DNA from: Microlunatus phosphovorus NM-1
GTDB taxonomy: Bacteria > Actinomycetota > Actinomycetes > Propionibacteriales > Propionibacteriaceae
Direction: 5' to 3'
DNA: 64,000 nucleotides
Assembly (NCBI RefSeq): GCF_000270245.1
Contig: NC_015635.1
Location: 4,030,001 to 4,094,000 of the forward strand
Shown here: positions 24,755 to 32,092 of the stretch, in pieces
Numbering within the stretch: the first letter of the stretch is position 1
How the letters are laid out: each line of letters starts with the position of its first letter
Translations under genes and position numbers: made by a program
The notes under the pieces: generated by a model
The model's input: only the letters and a program-made list of their open reading frames with translations
Told to the model about the DNA's origin: nothing
Database searches by the model: none

Positions 24755-25062
24755 TGTCTAGAGTCCGTAGTCGCTCAGTTCGAGGAGCACCTTCAGGGTG
24801 AAGACTACCGGGTCGTATCCACGCCCTCATATTGTCACGGCGGACGTGCCCCCGGTCGGTCACGCGGGTGGTGTGCTGTTGACGGAGACCGTGCGCGCTG
24901 CGGGCCTGGATCGGGCCCTGTCGGCTGCATTAGGGCGGTGGCGGCGCCGGCCCGCGGGGCACGATCCGGGCAAGGTGATCCTCGACCTCGCGATCACCGT
25001 TGCGCTCGGCGGGGACGCGCTCTCCGACCTCGCGACGCTGCGCGCCGAGCCGGGTGATACGG
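24755..25062 (+). pseudogene. 5-prime fragment of an IS1380-family transposase
   Basis: The frame from 24798 reads MKTTGSYPRPHIVTADVPPV, then GHAGGVLLTETVRAAGLDRAL and GHDPGKVILDLAITVALGGDALSDLATLRAEPG. This is the start of an IS1380-type transposase. Similarity ends abruptly after AEPG (about 25060), where the family would continue with LFGPVASDPT, and a short unrelated tail follows. Only about 85 of the usual 450-plus residues remain, so the element is dead. It lies at the left edge of cargo island 2. Confidence 0.75.
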
Positions 25063-25159
25063 CCATACCCCATTCCACAACATAGGTAGTGAATTGCTGG
25101 CGCATGACACTAGCAAGACGAGCAAGGGCAACTCAAGTGAGTTGCAGGGAATCGTGGGG

Positions 25160-25744
25160 CTATGAGTGGTTGGGAGTGCTGATGGTCCTTGCTCGGCTCT
25201 GGTGGCGTCGAGCCTTGCTGCGGTTGCCGCAGGTCTCCATCGAGCACCATCTGCGGCTACGGTTGCGGCTTGCGTCGATGAAGAGCCAGCCGCAACCGGG
25301 ACACTCCCGTACGCGTTCGAGCTGTGGGTCGGTGAGCAGGTCGATCGCTGACGTCGCGATCCGGGCGACCAGAACCGGGTGGCTGACCCGCGTCGGCCAG
25401 CGCCGCGATGCGGCCCCCGCGGTCACCTCGTAGCCGAAGTCGATCAGGCCGTGCGCGTGCAGAGATGTGAGCGTGTCGACGGCGTCCGCTGGTGGCGTCT
25501 CCTGCCTGGCGAGCGGAGCGAAGGTGCGGTAGATCGCATCGCGGAGCGCGATCAGGTCATCGCGTTCCTTCTGCTGCGAGCCTCCGGTCGTGGGCAGTCC
25601 GACGGAGCGTGACCATGCCTCGACGCCCGGGTCGATCAGCCAGTCTCGGTCGGTGACCACCATCCGGTTCGGGATCGTGTTCGCCAGCTCCAGGCACAAC
25701 GAGCCGGCCACATGATCGAGGCGTTCAGGCTCAGTGGAGTCCAC
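25160..25744 (-). CDS. CGNR zinc-finger transcriptional regulator (DUF1470/ABATE)
   Basis: A 194-residue protein. The ABATE domain (residues 8-130) opens VAGSLCLELANTIPNR. The C-terminal CGNR zinc finger (RVRECPGCGWLFIDASRNRSR, then WCSMETCGNRSKARRH) has the four expected cysteines. Members are putative stress-responsive regulators. It is divergent from an MFS transporter with a palindrome between them, so it probably represses or activates that exporter and itself. The extra tail (QSRARTISTPNHS) is low complexity. Confidence 0.88.
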   Translation of the reverse strand: MDSTEPERLDHVAGSLCLELANTIPNRMVVTDRDWLIDPGVEAWSRSVGLPTTGGSQQKERDDLIALRDAIYRTFAPLARQETPPADAVDTLTSLHAHGLIDFGYEVTAGAASRRWPTRVSHPVLVARIATSAIDLLTDPQLERVRECPGCGWLFIDASRNRSRRWCSMETCGNRSKARRHQSRARTISTPNHS

Positions 25745-25765
25745 CGGATCAGTCTATCGCGAAAC

Positions 25766-25795
25766 CTAACCGGTAACATAGCTTACACTGGTTAG
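25766..25795. promoter_or_regulatory. Palindromic operator between the CGNR regulator and MFS gene
   Basis: CTAACC (25766-25771) and GGTTAG (25790-25795) are perfect inverted arms, and an inner GGTAA/TTACA partly extends the symmetry. The MFS ATG follows the right arm directly and the regulator ATG is 21 bases to the left, so both transcripts are likely leaderless and controlled by one site. Confidence 0.55.
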
Positions 25796-27028
25796 ATGGT
25801 GCGCATGTCTGGTCCGTTCCGGGTGCTCTGGCTGACCACGGCATCCGCGAATCTCGGCGACGGCGTCGTCTTGACCGCGTTGCCGCTGATCGCCCTCGCC
25901 GCCGGTGCGAGCGCGGCCGAAGTCGCCCTGGTCGCAACGGTGGCGACGGTGGCGTGGCCGTTCGTGGGGCTGCACGCCGGATGGGTCGTTGATCGAGTCT
26001 CGGTGGGACGCCTGCTGCTGGCGGCAAACATGATGCGGGCAGGCGCACTGGCGCTGCTGACCTGGGCGATCGTGGCCGACGTGACTGCGCTGCCTGCCGT
26101 GTTCGCCGCAGCGCTGGTCTACGGAGTTGCCGAGACCGTGGTCGACACGGCGATCACGGCATCCGTGCCACGCCTCGTGACCGCCCCGCTGCTCACCGGC
26201 GCGAACAGCCGGCTCGAAGCGACGGCAAACACGCTGAACGCCTTCGCGGGTCCGCCGCTCGCTGGCGCCCTCGTGAGCGTGTCCGCCACGCTCGCCGCAG
26301 CGACGGGAAGTGCGCTCTACGCGGTCACTGCGCTCGGTTGCGTGTTCCTGCTCCGCACGCTCCGGCGCCGATCACAGCGCGAGCCACGAAAGCCGTCCAC
26401 CGATCAGGGTCGAGTCCGGGATGGACTCGTCTTCCTGTGGCGACATCCCGTACTCCGGCCATTGACGGCGTTCACCGCCACCATGAACCTCGTATGGAGC
26501 GCCTGGCTCGCCGTCTTCGTCGTATACGCGGTCGACCCTGGCCCCCTGGCGCTGAGCCCGGTCGGCTACGGCTGGCTGATCGCTGCGATGTCGATCGGCG
26601 GCATCGCGGCCGCGATCCTCATCCCGAAGCTCCGCAGAATCGTGTCTGTCCCGACGTTGCTGTTCGCCGACTTGGTCGGCACGGTGCTGCTCGTACTGCC
26701 AGCGGCGATCGGCGCGCCGCTGTGGGCGATCGCGAGCGGAATCGTGCTCGCCGGCGCCGGATCGAGCGTGTGGCGCATCCTGGTCGCCGTCATCCGACAG
26801 GAGCAGACCCCCGGTGCCCTCCTCGGGCGCGTCTACTCGGCATCCCGAGTGATCAGCTGGGGTGCCCTGCCTGTCGGCTCCGCGCTCGCCGCCGTGCTCG
26901 CGAACTGGACAGGTGTGCAGTCCGTCCTCACCACTTCCAGCATCCTCGCCGTCGGAACCGCGGCATCGTTCCCTCTGCTACGAATGCGAACACGGATAGC
27001 CTCGATGAACACGCCCGAGAGCGCATAG
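25796..27028 (+). CDS. MFS exporter
   Basis: A 410-residue major facilitator with about 12 helices (opening FRVLWLTTASANLGDGVVLTALPLIAL; middle loop RRRSQREPRKPSTDQGRVRDGLVFLWRHP). It resembles macrolide-type drug exporters of the MFS-3 group. The substrate is unknown. It is regulated with the divergent CGNR protein. The ATG immediately follows the operator palindrome, with no ribosome site, consistent with a leaderless message. Confidence 0.88.
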   Translation: MVRMSGPFRVLWLTTASANLGDGVVLTALPLIALAAGASAAEVALVATVATVAWPFVGLHAGWVVDRVSVGRLLLAANMMRAGALALLTWAIVADVTALPAVFAAALVYGVAETVVDTAITASVPRLVTAPLLTGANSRLEATANTLNAFAGPPLAGALVSVSATLAAATGSALYAVTALGCVFLLRTLRRRSQREPRKPSTDQGRVRDGLVFLWRHPVLRPLTAFTATMNLVWSAWLAVFVVYAVDPGPLALSPVGYGWLIAAMSIGGIAAAILIPKLRRIVSVPTLLFADLVGTVLLVLPAAIGAPLWAIASGIVLAGAGSSVWRILVAVIRQEQTPGALLGRVYSASRVISWGALPVGSALAAVLANWTGVQSVLTTSSILAVGTAASFPLLRMRTRIASMNTPESA

Positions 27029-27141
27029 TGTCGCACGTTGACCGCAGCCACTTTGTCCCAGATATCGTAAGGTCGCCTGCTCGATGGATTGAGCGCCGCA
27101 GATCACGCGAATCGCTGGATCAGGCCGAGGTACTCAATATG

Positions 27142-27498
27142 TCAAGGCTTCTCCACCAATAACCCGCCGATCTTCAGCACGTCCTTCACGAATCGCTGCA
27201 CCTTGCTCACTTCGCCGGGCGTGCAGTTCAAGAGAACCTTGACCTCGGTGTCTCGCTTTGCCCGATCTACGGTTAGGAGAATCGCTACGACTCCGGCGCT
27301 GCCATCGGTTCCGACGAATACATCGATTCCATCGCCATCGGCGCTCATGGTTCCCTCAAGGTACCCATAGTCGACCGGATAGATCGCATTTGGGATGCGC
27401 GGATGTGTCGTGCCGCGCGGACGATCTATGACAACCTCTGAGGTCTGCACCAGATGGACAAGCGCTTCAAAAAAGGGCTCCGAGCTGGCGTCTGTCAT
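27142..27498 (-). CDS. Short inorganic pyrophosphatase-like protein
   Basis: A 118-residue protein of the family I pyrophosphatase fold: IDRPRGTTHPRIPNAIYPVDYGYLEGT, with DGDGIDVFVG as the acidic metal-binding loop, then TVDRAKRDTEVKVLLNCT. It is much shorter than the 165-175 residues of cellular enzymes and belongs to a short actinobacterial variant whose activity I cannot confirm. It follows leader peptide B by four bases and lies downstream of arsC, arsM and the aquaporin gene, so it may be transcribed with them. Confidence 0.75.
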   Translation of the reverse strand: MTDASSEPFFEALVHLVQTSEVVIDRPRGTTHPRIPNAIYPVDYGYLEGTMSADGDGIDVFVGTDGSAGVVAILLTVDRAKRDTEVKVLLNCTPGEVSKVQRFVKDVLKIGGLLVEKP

Positions 27499-27502
27499 GT
27501 AG

Positions 27503-27592
27503 CTAGTTCACCGGCAGGGTCGGATGATCGAAGTGCCGGAATAGCCGGGGTTCCACGCTTCGATGAAACCTGGTGAGTGTTGCGAGCTTCAT
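27503..27592 (-). CDS. Putative 29-residue leader peptide (copy B)
   Basis: This frame opens MKLATLTRFHRSVEPR and ends RHFDHPTLPVN. Same length, same H-x-DHPTL ending and same box-to-ATG spacing as copy A at 24.6 kb, but here it precedes the pyrophosphatase-like gene. Conservation of the leader with two different downstream genes suggests that the leader itself matters. Confidence 0.5.
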   Translation of the reverse strand: MKLATLTRFHRSVEPRLFRHFDHPTLPVN

Positions 27593-27598
27593 GCCGTG

Positions 27599-27607
27599 CA
27601 GGTGCGT
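27599..27607 (-). promoter_or_regulatory. ACGCACCTG box before leader peptide B
   Basis: ACGCACCTG is read on the minus strand, six bases before the leader ATG and 27 bases after the arsC stop. CAGGAGCG just upstream is shared with the box at 37.63 kb. Confidence 0.45.
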
Positions 27608-27633
27608 CAGGCGCTCCTGCGACGGCCGGGCGG

Positions 27634-28035
27634 TCAGGTGAGTTGCGTGATGAGGTCGCGGATGCGGCGTTCGATCTCGTCCCGGATCGGACGGACGGCC
27701 TCGATGCCCTGGCCGGCGGGGTCGTCCAGTTCCCAGTCTTCGTAGCGTTTGCCGGGGAAGATCGGGCAGGTGTCGCCGCAGCCCATCGTGATGACGACAT
27801 CGGCCGCTTGGACGGCATCGGTGGTCAGCAGCTTGGGCTGTTCGGCGGTGATGTCGATGCCGACCTCGCCCATCGCGGCGACGACGGCGGGGTTGAGCTG
27901 GTCGGCGGGCTCGGACCCGGCGGAGCGGACCTCGATGCGATCCCCGGCGAGGTGGGTGAGGAGGCCGGCGGCCATCTGGGAGCGTCCGGCGTTGTGGACG
28001 CAGACGAACAGCACGGTCGGGGTGTTCTCGGTCAT
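27634..28035 (-). CDS. arsC: Arsenate reductase (thioredoxin-coupled)
   Basis: A 133-residue enzyme with loop VCVHNAGRSQM and the relay cysteines in MGCGDTCPIFPG. It is closely similar to the arsC at 10.29 kb, so the element holds three ArsC domains in all (two free, one fused to ArsR). It overlaps the aquaporin gene by ATGA and would use the TrxA/TrxB pair encoded on island 1. Confidence 0.95.
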   Translation of the reverse strand: MTENTPTVLFVCVHNAGRSQMAAGLLTHLAGDRIEVRSAGSEPADQLNPAVVAAMGEVGIDITAEQPKLLTTDAVQAADVVITMGCGDTCPIFPGKRYEDWELDDPAGQGIEAVRPIRDEIERRIRDLITQLT

Positions 28036-28739
28036 GGGGTGCTCCTGGTGATGAGGCGGGCGAGGAAGTAAGCGGCGGGCAGCGCGAGGGTTTGGGCGGC
28101 GAGGAACATCGCCGCGGAGGCGGGGTTGATGCCGGTGAAGGTGTCGGTGCCGATGCGGGCGAGGGTGACGGCGGGGTTGGCGAACGCGGTCGAGCTGGTG
28201 AACCACATGGCTGCGGTGATGTAGCCGCCGACCGCGACACCGACGCGCAGCGGATCGCGGGTGCGGGCGGTCAGGACGACGACCAGGAGCAGCCCGACGG
28301 TGGCGATGAACTCGCCCAGCAGCACCGGCCCGTCCGCGCGCTCAGCGGTCGCGAGCGTGAGCGGCGGCAGGGCGAACATGATGTTGGCGAGGGTCACCCC
28401 GAGCGCGGCCCCGGTGAGTTGCGCTCCGATCGCCGCGGCCGCCTGCCGGGTCGAGAGGTCCCGCCGGGCGCGGGCCACGAGCGTGACGAGCGGGTAGAAC
28501 GCGGCCGAGACCTGACCGAGGGCGATGAGCGCGGCCAAGGCGGCGCCGGTGGCGATGGCGTTGACCAGCAGCGCCAGTCCAGGGCTGTGGGGGAAGGCTT
28601 GGTCGGCGGCGATACCCGAGCCGATGATCGCCGCGACCAGTAGCGCGGTCCCGGTCGCTTCGGCGGCGACGACGCCGACCAGCCCGCCGCGCGTTGGCAT
28701 CGCGCGAGCGGAGGGCGCGGCAAGGGCTGCGTCGGTCAC
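28032..28739 (-). CDS. Aquaporin-family channel with one degenerate NPA box
   Basis: A 235-residue membrane protein with six hydrophobic helices. The second half carries a proper NPA box and following arginine (FANPAVTLARIGTDTFTGI). In the first half the NPA position reads GQVSAAFYPLVTL instead of the usual H-x-NPA-V. Aquaglyceroporins in ars operons (AqpS) let As(III) leave the cell down its gradient. The altered first loop may change the pore. It lies between arsM and arsC with an ATGA overlap to arsC. Confidence 0.85.
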   Translation of the reverse strand: MTDAALAAPSARAMPTRGGLVGVVAAEATGTALLVAAIIGSGIAADQAFPHSPGLALLVNAIATGAALAALIALGQVSAAFYPLVTLVARARRDLSTRQAAAAIGAQLTGAALGVTLANIMFALPPLTLATAERADGPVLLGEFIATVGLLLVVVLTARTRDPLRVGVAVGGYITAAMWFTSSTAFANPAVTLARIGTDTFTGINPASAAMFLAAQTLALPAAYFLARLITRSTP

Positions 28740-28759
28740 GTCGGGCGCCGGCGTGGAGC

Positions 28760-29569
28760 TCAGCCGGCGGGCTTGGTGGCGCGGATGATCGCGGAGTGCA
28801 TGCCGTCGGCGGCTTCGTGGGTGAACTCCACGGTGGCGTCGGTGAACCCGACTGCGGCGAGCCCGTCGAGGTATTCGGTCTTGGCGAGGGCTCCGGCGAT
28901 GCAGCCGACGTAGGAGCCGCGCTCGGCCCGCTGCTCGGGGGTGAGGTGGTCTTCGGCGACGACATCGGAGATGCCGATGCGTCCGCCGGGGGCCAGGACG
29001 CGGAACATCTCGGCGAGGACGGCGGGCTTGTCAGTGGAGAGATTGATGACGCAGTTGGAGATCACCACATCCACGGACTCGTCGGGCAGCGGCACGTCCT
29101 CGATGGTGCCCTTCAAGAACTCCACGTTGCTCGCGCCCGCCTTGGCCGCGTTCTCACGGGCTAGGCCCAGCATCTCGTCGGTCATGTCCACCCCGTAGGC
29201 GAACCCGGTAGGCCCGACGCGCCGGGCCGAAAGCAGCACGTCGATGCCGCCGCCGGAGCCCAGGTCGAGGACTCGCTCGCCCTCGTGGAGGTCGGCGACC
29301 GCGGTCGGGTTTCCGCAGCCCAGGCTGGCTTCGACTGCCTCGATGGGCAGCCCGGCGGTGGTGGCGTCGTCGTAGAGGCTCGCGCCGAAGCTCCGCTCGG
29401 CGGTGGTGCCGCAACACGAGGACGCGGCGGGGCCGCAGCAGGAGTCCTCGACCAGCAGGTTCGCGTTGCGGGTGCCGGCCTTGACCGCGGTCGCGGCTCC
29501 GGCGTAGCGGGCGCGGACCTGCTCGCGCAGCCCGGCGCTCTCGCTGGCGTTCTCGGTGTTCTCGGTCAT
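28760..29569 (-). CDS. arsM: Arsenite S-adenosylmethionine methyltransferase
   Basis: A 269-residue methyltransferase that converts As(III) to methylated arsenicals. The SAM motif is [20 protein letters not shown]. The As(III)-binding cysteines expected for ArsM are visible: the N-terminal ones in [14 protein letters not shown] and ASLGCGNP, then [11 protein letters not shown] and YVGCIAGAL. The pair of CC motifs near residues 44 and 52 is typical of actinobacterial ArsM. It is first in the operon divergent from arsR, behind two ArsR boxes. Confidence 0.95.
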   Translation of the reverse strand: MTENTENASESAGLREQVRARYAGAATAVKAGTRNANLLVEDSCCGPAASSCCGTTAERSFGASLYDDATTAGLPIEAVEASLGCGNPTAVADLHEGERVLDLGSGGGIDVLLSARRVGPTGFAYGVDMTDEMLGLARENAAKAGASNVEFLKGTIEDVPLPDESVDVVISNCVINLSTDKPAVLAEMFRVLAPGGRIGISDVVAEDHLTPEQRAERGSYVGCIAGALAKTEYLDGLAAVGFTDATVEFTHEAADGMHSAIIRATKPAG

Positions 29570-29605
29570 GGTGTGCTCCGTTCGTGTCGGAAGGAATCAA
29601 GTCAC

Positions 29606-29639
29606 ATCGATAATGGTCGATGCATCGACAGATGTCAAT
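29606..29639. promoter_or_regulatory. Paired ArsR boxes between arsM and arsR
   Basis: ATCGA-N6-TCGAT (29606-29621) and ATCGA-N6-TCAAT (29624-29639) lie side by side in the divergent promoter. The second and its right flank are identical to the box at 17117-17132 over GCG-containing flanking bases. Confidence 0.65.
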
Positions 29640-29659
29640 GCGTTGGGTAGTGTGAAGGC

Positions 29660-30040
29660 ATGACGACTTCGCTTCCGCTGCTGACCACGGACGCTGCCGG
29701 GTGCTGCGCGCCGGTGACCGCGGGCGTGATGGAGGCAGACGACGCGAAGCGGTTGGCGCGGACGTTCAAGGCGCTGGGCGACCCCACGCGCGTTCGGCTG
29801 CTGTCGATGATCGCCGCGCAGTCCGGTGCCGAGGCGTGCGTGTGCGATCTGACCGAGCCGGTCGGGCTGTCCCAGCCCACGGTGTCGCATCACATGAAGC
29901 AGCTCGTCGACGCCGGGCTGGTCACCCGCGAGCAGCGCGGCAAGTGGGCCTATTACGCGATCGTCCCCGAGACGCTGGCGATGCTCAGCGGCGTGCTTGA
30001 TCCGCAGTCATTGCGGGCCGGAGTCGGCTCGTCCTGCTGA
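29660..30040 (+). CDS. arsR: Arsenite-responsive repressor
   Basis: A 126-residue ArsR with C15-C16 at the N-terminus and CVCDL at about residue 60, resembling the three-cysteine As(III) site of Corynebacterium ArsR. The helix-turn-helix is SQPTVSHHMKQLV. It is a paralogue of the ArsR at 17.15 kb, with the same operator sequence. It probably controls arsM-aquaporin-arsC and itself. Confidence 0.93.
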   Translation: MTTSLPLLTTDAAGCCAPVTAGVMEADDAKRLARTFKALGDPTRVRLLSMIAAQSGAEACVCDLTEPVGLSQPTVSHHMKQLVDAGLVTREQRGKWAYYAIVPETLAMLSGVLDPQSLRAGVGSSC

Positions 30041-30071
30041 CCTGGGCCAGGGCGTTGTCGATGGTTGTCGG

Positions 30072-31739
30072 TTATCGGTGTTGGGCGGCGTAGCGGTTCC
30101 AGGAGGCGCCGGAGAGTTCGGCCCAGCGGGTCGCGTTGCCGATGCTGATCCCGATCAGTTCGGCGAACACCGCCGGTGGCGTGGTCGAGGCCAGGTGGAG
30201 CATTGCGGTGTTGCGGCTGGCCCGTGCTCTGATCCCGAGTCGGTTCATCCGGGCCATGAGCGAGGCGGGATGCAGGTGGGTGCCGGCGTTCTTGCCGGTG
30301 AACAGCCACCGGGCATCGGCCAGGGTGCTCGCGGTGCCGAAGGGCTTGGCGGCCGGCAGTGCGGTGAGCAGCCCGTCGAGGGGCGGGATGAGCAGTATCG
30401 GCTCGGGTCCCAGGCGCAGGTAGGTTCCGTCGTCGCGGGTGAGGAGGTCGTTGGTGGTGAGGGCGACGATCTTGGCGACGGGCTGGGCGTAGAGCAGGAT
30501 CAAGCAGGCCGCGGCGCGGTCCTCGGTGCTGGCGGCGTCGGGATCGTGCAGGAGGCGGCGGGCGAGGGCGAGCTGGGCTTCGGGGTCGACCTCGTGGCCG
30601 GGGTTCTTCTGGGGCACCGGGTGGGGCAGTGCGCATCGGATCAGGTGGCCGCCGCGTTTGAGCCAGCGGATGAAGTCCAGCCGTCCGCTGCGGTCGGTGA
30701 CCAGCCAGGCGTCGAGACAGGCTTGCGGACAGTCGTCGGGGCCGTGGCCGTGGACGGCAAGGTGATCGAGGAAGCCCTTGGCGGTCTGGATATCGCGCCG
30801 GCAGCGGTCTGCGGTCGCGGCAGAGATGACTCCGTGCCGGTTGGTCTTGGCGCGGCCGGCGACCTGCCAGCGTGCGTAGCGGGACAGCATCCCGCGCAGC
30901 TCGGGATCGCTCACCTCGGCGACGATGTCGCTCACGTAGCGGTGCAGCCGGGCGGCGTTCTCATCGCGGGACGGCAACGCGCCGGCGGTGACGAGCATGG
31001 CGCGCAGGTAGGTCACCGAGAACACCTGCGGCATGGCGTCCAGGCCGTCGTGGCTCAGTTCGATCCTGCCCTGGGTGATGTCGGTGAGCAGGTGCAGGCT
31101 GGCGAGGTTGTGCCAGTTGTTCAGCAGCGACCGCGGCCGCTCGGTCGCCACCAGCGCGTCGCGCACCGGGATCAGCTCAGGCCGGATCATCCCGTCGTGC
31201 CCGGTGAGTGCGGCGTCGATGCGTTGCGTGGCTTGGCAGGCGAAGCAGCGGGGCCGGCCGTGGTTCGTGGTGCGGCGACCGAGGGCGTGCTGGCCGCAGA
31301 TCGAGCAGTCGATCACCGGCGCCTGGTAGCAGGTCGGGCAAACATCCGGGCTCGTGGCGGTGGCCTTCAACGCCACCCGCCGCGACCTGCCGCAGACCCC
31401 GCACGGACGGTGCGGGTTGCGGTAGCAGCGGGCGCAGAGACTTCGCGCCGATGGGCCGCTCGTGCCGCTGGCTCGGGTGGCGAGCGGCCCCACCCTGCCG
31501 CAGTCGTCGCAGGCATCCTCCGCCGCTCGGGTGCGGGCGTAGCAGGTCACGCAGACCGCCCCGCCATCCTTCGTGCGGGCGTTGACCCGCCGTGTTCTGC
31601 CGCAGCCGGTGCAGAGCTCGTGCTGTGCGCGGCGGGCGCGGCAGGCCCGGCACTCGCCCCGGTCCAGGGCATGGTTCCAGCGCAGGTTCTTCACCCGTCC
31701 GCAGCGGAAGCAGGTGCCGAGGACGATCGTGGACGCCAC
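30072..31739 (-). CDS. Zinc-ribbon protein with a dead tyrosine recombinase domain (module 2)
   Basis: A 555-residue protein. Residues 10-190 contain ten CxxC pairs (CFRC, CRAC, CTGC, CVTC, CDDC, CARC, CGVC, CPTC, CSIC, CFAC), enough for five zinc ribbons. The C-terminus follows the recombinase layout without its catalytic residues: the first-arginine box reads LLYAQPVAKIVALT, the HxxR box reads RASRNTAM, and the nucleophile position is tryptophan (about residue 539, ATRWAEL). It therefore cannot cleave DNA as a tyrosine recombinase. It lies in the same place as the 584-residue protein of module 1. GTG start, eight bases after the XRE gene. Confidence 0.72.
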   Translation of the reverse strand: MASTIVLGTCFRCGRVKNLRWNHALDRGECRACRARRAQHELCTGCGRTRRVNARTKDGGAVCVTCYARTRAAEDACDDCGRVGPLATRASGTSGPSARSLCARCYRNPHRPCGVCGRSRRVALKATATSPDVCPTCYQAPVIDCSICGQHALGRRTTNHGRPRCFACQATQRIDAALTGHDGMIRPELIPVRDALVATERPRSLLNNWHNLASLHLLTDITQGRIELSHDGLDAMPQVFSVTYLRAMLVTAGALPSRDENAARLHRYVSDIVAEVSDPELRGMLSRYARWQVAGRAKTNRHGVISAATADRCRRDIQTAKGFLDHLAVHGHGPDDCPQACLDAWLVTDRSGRLDFIRWLKRGGHLIRCALPHPVPQKNPGHEVDPEAQLALARRLLHDPDAASTEDRAAACLILLYAQPVAKIVALTTNDLLTRDDGTYLRLGPEPILLIPPLDGLLTALPAAKPFGTASTLADARWLFTGKNAGTHLHPASLMARMNRLGIRARASRNTAMLHLASTTPPAVFAELIGISIGNATRWAELSGASWNRYAAQHR

Positions 31740-31747
31740 TCGGTCGC

Positions 31748-32092
31748 TCAGTCCCCAGCGGGCTTGATGACCGCGCGCGTCGGGCGGTTCTTACTCCCGC
31801 TCGTCGGTGGCTTGGCCTTGTCGGTGGTGCCGGTCTTGCGGCCCCGCCGCGACGATGCGGCGACGTAGGGCTCGATGAGGTCGCTCGGCGTGCAGCCGAA
31901 GATGTCGCAGAGCGCGGCGAGGAGCTGCATGTTCATCCGCTCCGGGGTTCCGCTGACGATCCGGTAGACCTGGCTGGCGTTCATCACCACGCCCCGGTCG
32001 GCCAGCAGCGGCACCAGGTCGGTGGTGGCGAACATGCCGTGCTCGCCCATGATCTTGCGCAGGTGCCAGTGGTAGGCGACGGTCTTGGTCAT
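31748..32092 (-). CDS. Small XRE-type helix-turn-helix protein (trio module 2)
   Basis: A 114-residue protein: helix-turn-helix at residues 25-75 (LVPLLADRGVVMNASQVYRI, then MQLLAALCDIFGCTPSDLI) and a basic tail (SRRGRKTGTTDKAK). It corresponds to the XRE protein of module 1 in size, position and the ending DIFGCTPSDLI versus HVLGCEPTDLL. The ATG overlaps the integrase stop (ATGA). The longer open frame to 32290 is inside the integrase gene. Confidence 0.85.
   Translation of the reverse strand: MTKTVAYHWHLRKIMGEHGMFATTDLVPLLADRGVVMNASQVYRIVSGTPERMNMQLLAALCDIFGCTPSDLIEPYVAASSRRGRKTGTTDKAKPPTSGSKNRPTRAVIKPAGD

Noticed and set aside
29997-31868. 623-codon plus-strand open frame opposite the module 2 zinc-ribbon gene
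   Set aside because: Shadow frame; the opposite strand has ten CxxC pairs in order and the trio context.
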